DNA from: JAZLDV01 sp045614925
GTDB lineage: Bacteria; Bacillota_I; Bacilli_A; Erysipelotrichales; Coprobacillaceae
DNA length: 5,114 bases
Direction of reading: 5' to 3'
NCBI GenBank assembly: GCA_045614925.1
Contig: JAZLDV010000112.1
Location: forward strand, 1-5,114
Part shown: positions 1-4,974 of the stretch, piece by piece
Layout: each line of letters opens with the position of its first letter
How positions within the stretch are numbered: position 1 is the stretch's first letter
Made by a program: the position numbers and the translations under genes
The notes under the pieces: model-generated
Told to the model about the DNA's origin: nothing
Databases searched by the model: none
Seen by the model: only the letters and a program-made list of their open reading frames with translations

Positions 1-354
1 ATACCTTCGCTTCCTAGAGATGCAGATGTAGTATATGAAGTGAATGAAGTTATTCAAACACCATCAACAAAGATTATTATAGATTATTATTCGTGTGATG
101 AAGAGAAGTGTTCATTTACAATTAGATATATAAAAAATAGATTCTATTCTAGAAGTGGATGGAATTGTCTAGATGTTGAGTTGTTAGATTCTAATGAAAA
201 CTATTTAGGTATTGATATATATGGGAATACTAGTCATCTTTTAGGGAATTCTTCACAGTATAATTTTCTAAAACCAAAAGACAATATTATAGTGGTAAAA
301 ACGTATAATGGTCAGACAAAAACATTAAATTTGGAGGACTATATTTATGAATAG
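1..354 (+). CDS. Unrecognised small beta-rich protein, 3' end only
   Basis: I do not recognise this protein. The reading frame is open to the left edge, so about 117 residues of a longer or similar-sized protein are visible. The first possible start inside the window, a GTG at 40, has no ribosome binding site before it, so I treat the gene as cut by the edge. The visible part is rich in alternating hydrophobic and polar residues (IIIDYY, FTIRYI, NIIVVKTYNG), as in a beta-sheet domain, with two close cysteines (CDEEKC) and no membrane segment. It ends in the acidic LEDYIYE. Its stop codon overlaps the next start by 8 bases, so the two genes are translationally coupled and probably work together. 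A secreted or surface domain, or an immunity-type protein, are possibilities only; nothing seen decides. Confidence 0.6.
   Translation: MPSLPRDADVVYEVNEVIQTPSTKIIIDYYSCDEEKCSFTIRYIKNRFYSRSGWNCLDVELLDSNENYLGIDIYGNTSHLLGNSSQYNFLKPKDNIIVVKTYNGQTKTLNLEDYIYE
333..338 (+). promoter_or_regulatory. Ribosome binding site inside the upstream gene
   Basis: GGAGGA lies 8 bases before the ATG at 347 and within the last codons of the upstream gene. It supports the overlapping start and translational coupling of the two orphan genes. Confidence 0.7.
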
Positions 355-883
355 ATTTAAAAAATTAGTTATTAATATATGTGTGATTACGTCGTTGCTT
401 GGTTTGTTTTATTATTTTAGTGGCTATTATATTTCTAAAAATAAATGTATTGAAGATATGCTAGAATTTTTTAATAGTGATGATACAAGAATAATTAAGG
501 AAATCACAAAAGATAATATAACAAGAGTAATATTAACAGATAGAGATAATGAAAGTATTTCAGTTATAAAATTAGAAAAATATGGTTTTTTATATAAAAC
601 AGGTTCATCGTCATTAAACCAACCTATAGATAAAAAGAATAGTTTTGTGATTTATACTTATTTTGATACATCTTTTGAACATAGTATCATTATATATAGA
701 AATAATAAGGATATAGATAATATTAAGATTACATTTAGAGATAATAGGGAAATAAGTCATAATGAGTGGATAGGAGATTTTATGTATATATCTGATTGGA
801 CTGAAAAACTAGGGTCACATAATTTTGGCTTGTATGAAGCTTTTGATAAAGAAGGAAATTTAATTGAACAGATAGAATACTAA
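347..883 (+). CDS. Unrecognised membrane-anchored protein, 178 aa
   Basis: I do not recognise this family. The start ATG lies inside the end of the upstream gene, and GGAGGA at 333-338 sits 8 bases before it, so the start is well supported. The N-terminus has basic residues (RFKK) and then a hydrophobic segment at about residues 7-29 (LVINICVITSLLGLF and on), best read as a single uncleaved membrane anchor with the rest outside the cell. There is no lipobox. The remaining 145 residues alternate charged and hydrophobic stretches, predict mostly beta-strands, and end with DKEGNLIEQIEY. This resembles small orphan proteins common in gut Firmicutes, often found in paralogous series. It is the last gene of its operon and is followed at once by a terminator. 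Existence as a gene is secure; function is unknown. Confidence 0.72.
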   Translation: MNRFKKLVINICVITSLLGLFYYFSGYYISKNKCIEDMLEFFNSDDTRIIKEITKDNITRVILTDRDNESISVIKLEKYGFLYKTGSSSLNQPIDKKNSFVIYTYFDTSFEHSIIIYRNNKDIDNIKITFRDNREISHNEWIGDFMYISDWTEKLGSHNFGLYEAFDKEGNLIEQIEY

Positions 884-922
884 AAATAGAGAAAATTGCA
901 TAATGCAATTTTTCTCTATTTT
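884..922. terminator. Bidirectional hairpin terminator between convergent genes
   Basis: The left arm AAATAGAGAAAATTGCA (884-900) pairs with the right arm at 904-921 with one bulged T (near 913) and a TAA loop. A T run follows on the right (919-924). On the opposite strand the run of A before the left arm becomes a T run. The hairpin begins right after the stop of the gene at 347-883 and lies about 9 bases beyond the stop of the leftward PAP2 gene, so it can end both transcripts. Confidence 0.85.
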
Positions 923-930
923 TTCTTATA

Positions 931-1404
931 TTAAATAATATAAACTATATAAGCAAATATAATAGCTACAATTACATCACTTATATGATGTAATCCAGCA
1001 ATAATTCTAGATACAGCAATTATAAAAGCAATGAATAACATAAATAAACCTAAATAGATATGAATATCTAAACATACTAAAGCAATAATAACAGCACTTA
1101 ATGTATGTCGACTAGGAAAGGATTGACCTGGTTTATGAGGTAATAATGGTTTGTAGTTGTATACTTCATAAGGTCTTTTTCTATTTATTACTTTTCTAAA
1201 TATTGATAATACTATAAAAGCAAAACTTGGTTTAATTAAAGTTATTAAAAATAACGGGTGTCTGATTACAAATAAATAGACTAACAGAACAGGATATATT
1301 AAAAAAGGAATATATGGAGTATATTTTGTAATCAATGTAGTAAGAGATTGTAGTTTATGATGTTTATAAATAAATGATAATATGCTGATATAAAACTGTT
1401 CCAT
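931..1404 (-). CDS. PAP2-family membrane phosphatase (157 aa)
   Basis: This is a membrane phosphatase of the PAP2 (type 2 phosphatidic acid phosphatase) superfamily. Such enzymes remove phosphate from lipids such as phosphatidic acid or undecaprenyl pyrophosphate at the outer face of the membrane. All three signature motifs are present: R70-x6-R77-P78 (Arg where Lys is usual), P97-S98-R99-H100 (PSRH instead of PSGH), and S132-R133-x5-H139-x3-D143. H100 and H139 would be the catalytic pair. Hydrophobic segments at about 28-47, 49-69, 101-119, 120-137 and 144-157 fit a polytopic protein. It is short for the family and ends directly after the last segment. I place the start at the ATG at 1404, because GGAGGTGAT lies 4 bases upstream; a GTG five codons earlier lies inside that ribosome binding site. 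It is a single-gene unit, divergent from ychF. The substrate cannot be told from sequence; BcrC-like recycling of the cell-wall carrier lipid is one option. Confidence 0.88.
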   Translation of the reverse strand: MEQFYISILSFIYKHHKLQSLTTLITKYTPYIPFLIYPVLLVYLFVIRHPLFLITLIKPSFAFIVLSIFRKVINRKRPYEVYNYKPLLPHKPGQSFPSRHTLSAVIIALVCLDIHIYLGLFMLFIAFIIAVSRIIAGLHHISDVIVAIIFAYIVYII

Positions 1405-1408
1405 GTTA

Positions 1409-1417
1409 ATCACCTCC
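1409..1417 (-). promoter_or_regulatory. Ribosome binding site that decides the PAP2 start
   Basis: Reading leftward, GGAGGTGAT is followed by TAAC and then ATG. It is close to a full match to the 16S anti-Shine-Dalgarno sequence and fixes the start at 1404 rather than at the GTG at 1419. Confidence 0.8.
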
Positions 1418-1422
1418 ACCCC

Positions 1423-1431
1423 ATTATAACA
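1423..1431 (-). promoter_or_regulatory. Extended -10 promoter of the PAP2 gene
   Basis: On the minus strand TGTTATAAT gives a perfect TATAAT (1423-1428) with the extended -10 TGn. No good -35 is seen 16-18 bases upstream. Transcription would begin near 1415-1417, at the first bases of the ribosome binding site, giving a leader of only about 12 bases. Confidence 0.6.
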
Positions 1432-1459
1432 AATTTATGCACTTATCATCATCTTATAA

Positions 1460-1487
1460 TTGCTTTTTTATATTTTTTTGTTAAAAT
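1460..1487 (+). promoter_or_regulatory. Promoter of ychF
   Basis: TTGCTT (1460-1465) and TAAAAT (1482-1487) are 16 bases apart, and TGT directly before TAAAAT gives an extended -10. The start of transcription would fall near 1494, about 20 bases before the ATG. It lies back to back with the PAP2 promoter in a 110-base divergent region. I see no operator or riboswitch there. Confidence 0.6.
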
Positions 1488-1514
1488 GTATGAGAAGTTA
1501 AGGAGTGATAGATT

Positions 1515-2615
1515 ATGGCATTAACAGCCGGTATAGTAGGACTTCCTAACGTTGGGAAATCTACATTATTTAATGCAATTACAAATGCACAAGTAGAAGC
1601 TGCAAACTATCCGTTTGCAACTATTGATCCAAACGTTGGAGTAGTAGAAGTTCCAGATCATCGTTTAGATGAATTAAAAAAGATTTTTAACCCAAAAAGA
1701 GTAATTCCTACAACATTTGAATTTACTGATATTGCAGGATTAGTAAAAGGTGCAAGTAAAGGTGAAGGTTTAGGAAATAAATTCTTAGCGAACATTAGAG
1801 AAACTGATGCAATTTGTGAAGTTGTTCGTTGTTTTAGAGATAAGGATATTACACACGTAGATGGTGATGTTGATCCTATTAGAGATGTTGAAACAATTAA
1901 CTTAGAATTAATTTTTGCTGATTTAGAATCAGTTGAAAAAAGAATTGGTAAAATTGAAAAGAAAGCAAAATCAGGAGATAAAGAATCTAAAGCAGAAATG
2001 GATGTTTTAACTCCATTAAAAGAAACATTAGAAGCAGGTAAACCTGCTAGAATCTTAGACTTCTCTAAAGAAGAAAGAGATATCGTAAGACATTATTCTT
2101 TATTAACTATGAAACCTTTAATCTATGTAGCAAATATTGGTGAAGAAGATTTAGCTGATCCTCATAGTAATCCATACTTTGTACAATTAGAAAAATTTGC
2201 AAAAGAAGAAGGATGCGATGTTGTACCTATCTGTGCTGCAGTAGAATGTGAATTAGTAGGATTAGAACCAGAAGAAAAAGAAATGTTCTTAACTGATTTA
2301 GGAGTAGATGAATCAGGATTAGATAAATTGATTAAAGAAGCTTATGCATTATTAGGTTTAAATACTTATTTTACTTGTGGAGTAGAAGAAGTACGTGCAT
2401 GGACATTTAAGAAAGGTATGTTAGCACCAGAAATGGCTGGAGTTATCCATACTGATTTCCAAAGAGGATTTATCAAAGCGGAAACATATAGTTATGATGA
2501 TTTAATGGTATATGGTAGTGAACCTGCATTAAAAGAAGCAGGGAAAATTCGTCAAGAAGGAAAACAATATGTTGGACAAGACGGAGATATCATGTTCTTT
2601 AAATTTAATGTATAA
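1515..2615 (+). CDS. ychF: Redox-regulated/ribosome-associated ATPase YchF (OLA1 family)
   Basis: This is a complete 366-residue YchF, the usual length, of the Obg-related TRAFAC P-loop NTPases. Known members bind ribosomes and 70S subunits, prefer ATP over GTP, and affect stress responses and translation initiation; the exact role is unsettled. Visible motifs are the P-loop G9-LPNVGK-S16, the G3 motif D72-IAG75 followed by LVKGASKGEGLGN, and N207-IGE210 in place of the GTPase NKxD, which is the known basis of relaxed or ATP specificity. H114 (in DITHV) matches the position reported as catalytic in E. coli YchF. A charged helical insert at about 130-200 is the coiled-coil arm. The C-terminus from about 280 is the TGS domain, with HTDFQRGFIKAE (312-323) and a QDGDIMFFKFN end. 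AAGGAG at 1500-1505 supports the ATG. More AAC, GTT and ATC codons than in its neighbours suggest higher expression. It is a single-gene unit with its own promoter and terminator. Confidence 0.98.
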   Translation: MALTAGIVGLPNVGKSTLFNAITNAQVEAANYPFATIDPNVGVVEVPDHRLDELKKIFNPKRVIPTTFEFTDIAGLVKGASKGEGLGNKFLANIRETDAICEVVRCFRDKDITHVDGDVDPIRDVETINLELIFADLESVEKRIGKIEKKAKSGDKESKAEMDVLTPLKETLEAGKPARILDFSKEERDIVRHYSLLTMKPLIYVANIGEEDLADPHSNPYFVQLEKFAKEEGCDVVPICAAVECELVGLEPEEKEMFLTDLGVDESGLDKLIKEAYALLGLNTYFTCGVEEVRAWTFKKGMLAPEMAGVIHTDFQRGFIKAETYSYDDLMVYGSEPALKEAGKIRQEGKQYVGQDGDIMFFKFNV

Positions 2616-2639
2616 AAGAATATAGACTCGTGGACTATT

Positions 2640-2677
2640 AGGTGAGAAATGAAAATTTCTCATCTTTTTTTATTTTT
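2640..2677 (+). terminator. Intrinsic terminator of ychF
   Basis: An 11-pair stem joins 2640-2650 (AGGTGAGAAAT) to 2655-2665 around a GAAA tetraloop (one G-T pair). It is followed by a seven-T run and then ATTTTTT. It lies 25 bases after the ychF stop codon. Confidence 0.93.
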
Positions 2678-2713
2678 TAAAAGTAATTTGAAAAATGAAT
2701 TTGTATATATAAG

Positions 2714-2719
2714 TATAAT
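2714..2719 (+). promoter_or_regulatory. -10 box before the 19-codon remnant
   Basis: A perfect TATAAT lies 20 bases before the ATG at 2740. The nearest -35-like box, TTGAAA at 2688-2693, is 20 bases away, longer than the normal 16-18, so the promoter may be weak or decayed. Confidence 0.4.
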
Positions 2720-2739
2720 ACAAAGAAAGGATGAGTTTT

Positions 2740-2832
2740 ATGTGTAATTTTAGTGAAGTTGTTTATGCAAGAGGGAGAAATAAAGGAAAAGAAGAATGAA
2801 TTGGGATGTTAGAAGTATTAAGGATATCGTGA
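2740..2832 (+). pseudogene. Remnant of a short MCN(F/L)SE...KG-type protein
   Basis: ATG at 2740 with AAGGA (2727-2731) 8 bases upstream opens a 19-codon frame, MCNFSEVVYARGRNKGKEE, that stops at TGA (2797-2799). The same frame then reads IGMLEVLRIS to a second TGA at 2830-2832. From memory, small proteins beginning MCNxS and continuing with Gly-Lys/Glu repeats and then xGMLEVL are frequent in gut Firmicutes, and some resemble tails of Rpn/PD-(D/E)XK nuclease-transposase proteins. A single change from GGA (Gly) to TGA would create the first stop. I infer a decayed copy, shortened also at its 3' end. It could instead be a genuine 19-residue peptide, since promoter, RBS and hairpin are all still in place. 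Confidence 0.42.
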
Positions 2833-2844
2833 GATATCCTTTTT
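2820..2844 (+). terminator. Hairpin terminator after the remnant ORF
   Basis: AAGGATATC (2820-2828) pairs perfectly with GATATCCTT (2833-2841) around a GTGA (GNRA-type) tetraloop, followed by only a short T run (to 2844). It would end the small transcript and shield clp from it. The second stop codon of the remnant frame falls in the loop. Confidence 0.65.
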
Positions 2845-2917
2845 ACTGTATAAAATAATCATATAAGTTAATAATTTATCTATGGTTTTCATATGATGAA
2901 ATGAAAAGAGGTGTCGT
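2845..2917 (+). other. Upstream region of clp: possible promoter and RBS
   Basis: This completes the 302-base stretch after ychF. A possible promoter is TTAATA (2868-2873) with TATGAT (2892-2897) 18 bases further on. GAGGTG (2908-2913) is the ribosome binding site, 4 bases before the ATG. I looked for CtsR operators (direct GGTCAAA-type heptamers) and for the CIRCE element (TTAGCACTC and its inverse) and see neither, so there is no sign of the usual heat-shock control of clpC. Confidence 0.4.
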
Positions 2918-4930
2918 ATGCTCACACAGTTTGATGAGAAGACTCAAAAAGTTATAGTTATAGCAGAAAGTTTAGCTTTTGATATGGGACATAGCAATGT
3001 AGGAAGTGAACATCTTTTATTATCATTATTAAAAATAAAGGATACATCTTTTTCTAAAGTGTTATATGAATATAAAGTAGATGCTCATATGATTAGTGAT
3101 GATATTATACGTTTATTTGGCAAAAGTGATAATCAGCCTTTCTATATGGAATATAGTGATACAACAAGAGATATTCTAGATGATGCTATTAGTATGACTC
3201 TTGCAAGAAAAGAAGATAAAGTAAGTGTGAATACACTTTCTATTGCGTTATTAATGCAAAAAGAAAGTGTCGCTTTAGAACTGTTGAAAAAATATAATGT
3301 ACCTATAGAAAAAGTAAAGAAATCATTGTCAAAAGATAAATCTTATATTCATGAATTGGATCATATTCATGAATTAACAAATATGAATTTAAAAGTAAAA
3401 AATCAAAAAAGACTAATGATAGGTAGAGATAATGAAGTGACACAGCTGTGTCTTTCTTTATGTAAGAAAGATAAAAATAATGCATTAATTATAGGTAAGG
3501 CAGGAGTAGGAAAAACAGCGTTAGTAGAAAAACTGGCATTAATGATTAATAGCAAAGAAGTGCCTGAATTATTAAAAGATAAAGTGATATATGAATTGAA
3601 TTTGTCTAGTTTAGTTGCTGGAACCAAATATAGAGGAGAGTTTGAAGAAAAACTTAAGAAAACGATAGATAAAATTATTCAAGCCAAGGATGTCATAATC
3701 TTTATAGATGAGATTCATAATTTAATAGGTGCAGGAGGAGCAGAAGGAGCTATAGATGCTTCTAATATACTAAAACCATATCTTGCTAGAAGAGAACTAA
3801 CAATTATAGGTGCCACAACATTAGAAGAATATTATAAATATTTTGAAAAAGATCAGGCAATGAATAGAAGATTCTCGTTGATAAAAATCAATGAGAATAC
3901 AAAAGAAGAAACATTAATGATTTTAAAAGGATTAAAGAAACAGTATATGGAATATCATAAAATAAAGATAGATGATCATCTATTAAATGATATTATACAA
4001 TTATCTGACCAATATATGATTCATAGAGTTTTTCCAGATAAAGCGTTAGATATATTAGATTTATCATGTGTAAAAGCAGTTTTTACACATGATAAGAATT
4101 TAAAGTTAAAACATATAGAAGATGTTGTAGAAGAATTGTCAGGTATAAAATTAAATCATTCTATAAAGTATGAAGATTTAGAGAATAAATTAAATAAAGA
4201 TATAATAGGGCAAAAAAATAGTGTGCATAGATTGATAGAATCTATGCAGTCATTATCAGTATATCCTAATATAAATAAACCTAGAGGAGTTTATTTGTTT
4301 GTTGGAAGTAGTGGAGTAGGGAAAACATATCTCACAAAAAGATTGGCTAAATATATGAATAAACATCTTGTAAAGGTTGATATGAGTGAATATGGAGAAA
4401 GTCATAGTATTACTAAGATAATTGGGAGTTCGCCTGGATATGTGGGATACAATGAACAGTCGTATTTATTAAAAGAACTGATATTATATCCTGATAGTAT
4501 TGTTTTGTTAGATGAAATAGAAAAGGCGAGTAAAGATGTATTAGATCTGTTTTTGTCTGTGTTTGATGAAGGATTGTTAAAAGATAATCATGATAGGATA
4601 GTCTCTTTTAAAGATACTATCATTATTATGACATCTAATGTTTTTGTTCAAAATAATAATAGAGTAGGATTTAAGAAGCAAAATTTATCTAAAGAAGTAC
4701 TTAAAGATTATTTTAGTGAAGAATTTATAGATAGAGTAGATGAGATTATACAGTTTGATTATCTTAACTATGAATCGTTAAAAGAAATTATAAAGATTCA
4801 TAGTCCTGTAGAATTAGATGAACTGGATATAGAAGAGATACTTAAAGATTATTCGTATAAATATGGTGCTAGAGGAATTCAAAACAAAATGAAGAAATAT
4901 ATAACAAAGATGAAACTGCCAAATGTGTAG
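2918..4930 (+). CDS. clpC: Reduced ClpC/ClpA-type AAA+ unfoldase, no M-domain
   Basis: This is an ATP-driven protein unfoldase of the Clp/Hsp100 family, expected to feed substrates to ClpP in the cytoplasm. The N-domain (about 1-140) has two Clp-N repeats. D1 carries Walker A G193-KAGVGK-T200, pore loop KYRG (237-240), Walker B D264-E265, sensor GATT (298-301) and Arg fingers R317-R318. D2 carries Walker A G463-SSGVGK-T470, pore loop GYVGY (507-511), Walker B D532-E533, TSN (572-574), Arg finger R606 and sensor-2 GAR (650-652). VGF at 583-585 matches the ClpP-docking loop of ClpC. At 670 residues it is far shorter than ClpC (about 810) or ClpA (about 758). D1 runs from DKALDILD (374-381) into D2 with no coiled-coil M-domain, and the C-terminus stops 18 residues after GAR. 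No ctsR, mcsA or mcsB precedes it and ispD follows. All ATPase residues remain, so it should be active. ClpC is the best name by context and docking loop; ClpA-like is the alternative. Confidence 0.9.
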   Translation: MLTQFDEKTQKVIVIAESLAFDMGHSNVGSEHLLLSLLKIKDTSFSKVLYEYKVDAHMISDDIIRLFGKSDNQPFYMEYSDTTRDILDDAISMTLARKEDKVSVNTLSIALLMQKESVALELLKKYNVPIEKVKKSLSKDKSYIHELDHIHELTNMNLKVKNQKRLMIGRDNEVTQLCLSLCKKDKNNALIIGKAGVGKTALVEKLALMINSKEVPELLKDKVIYELNLSSLVAGTKYRGEFEEKLKKTIDKIIQAKDVIIFIDEIHNLIGAGGAEGAIDASNILKPYLARRELTIIGATTLEEYYKYFEKDQAMNRRFSLIKINENTKEETLMILKGLKKQYMEYHKIKIDDHLLNDIIQLSDQYMIHRVFPDKALDILDLSCVKAVFTHDKNLKLKHIEDVVEELSGIKLNHSIKYEDLENKLNKDIIGQKNSVHRLIESMQSLSVYPNINKPRGVYLFVGSSGVGKTYLTKRLAKYMNKHLVKVDMSEYGESHSITKIIGSSPGYVGYNEQSYLLKELILYPDSIVLLDEIEKASKDVLDLFLSVFDEGLLKDNHDRIVSFKDTIIIMTSNVFVQNNNRVGFKKQNLSKEVLKDYFSEEFIDRVDEIIQFDYLNYESLKEIIKIHSPVELDELDIEEILKDYSYKYGARGIQNKMKKYITKMKLPNV

Positions 4931-4948
4931 TTTCATTTTGTTATATAT
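4897..4948. repeat. Long inverted repeat across the clp stop codon
   Basis: The left arm at 4897-4917 (ATATATAACAAAGATGAAAC plus T) and the right arm at 4929-4948 are complementary over 20 pairs with one bulged G (4909), around an 11-base loop that includes most of the stop codon. No T run follows; the sequence goes into AGTATAATAG, the -10 of ispD. It may act as a weak terminator, protect the clp mRNA 3' end, or be a leftover of a rearrangement. A further AACAAAATGAA at 4883-4893 could pair with the right arm instead. Confidence 0.75.
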
Positions 4949-4950
4949 AG

Positions 4951-4956
4951 TATAAT
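4951..4956 (+). promoter_or_regulatory. -10 box of a possible ispD promoter
   Basis: TATAAT lies 18 bases before the ispD ATG, directly after the inverted repeat. The expected -35 position (4928-4933, TAGTTT) is poor. Transcription would begin at about 4963, on the first base of the ribosome binding site, as proposed for the PAP2 gene. Confidence 0.42.
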
Positions 4957-4962
4957 AGTTTT

Positions 4963-4970
4963 GAGGTGAT
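4963..4970 (+). promoter_or_regulatory. Ribosome binding site of ispD
   Basis: GAGGTGAT followed by TTAT and ATG sets the start at 4975. The same eight bases at the same 4-base spacing precede the PAP2 start. Confidence 0.75.
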
Positions 4971-4974
4971 TTAT

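Noticed and set aside
40..42. GTG as the start of the first gene
   Set aside because: No ribosome binding site lies before it and the frame is open to position 1, so the gene most likely begins left of the window.
1405..1419. GTG at 1419 as start of the PAP2 gene
   Set aside because: The codon lies within the ribosome binding site GGAGGTGAT that serves the ATG at 1404.
2797..2799. TGA read as tryptophan (Mycoplasma-type code) in the remnant ORF
   Set aside because: The other genes contain no internal TGA and use TGG for Trp (for example Trp296 of YchF), so the standard code fits.
2858..2897. ATCATAT (2858-2864) and ATATGAT (2891-2897) as an operator before clp
   Set aside because: Seven-base AT-only style arms 26 bases apart are expected by chance in DNA this AT-rich, and they match no known operator.
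2616..2917. Riboswitch, tRNA or CRISPR in the ychF-clp gap
   Set aside because: Apart from two simple terminator hairpins and the small ORF, I see no multi-stem fold, tRNA arms or spaced repeats.
3303..3627. Two leftward open frames (60 and 74 codons) inside clp
   Set aside because: They overlap the conserved N-domain and D1 coding sequence on the other strand, have no ribosome binding site I can see and no family likeness; they are antisense shadows of AT-rich coding DNA.
3680..3760. Inactivating change in the D1 ATPase of Clp
   Set aside because: Walker B (IIFIDE) and the following GAGGAEGAIDASN stretch agree with active ClpC proteins.
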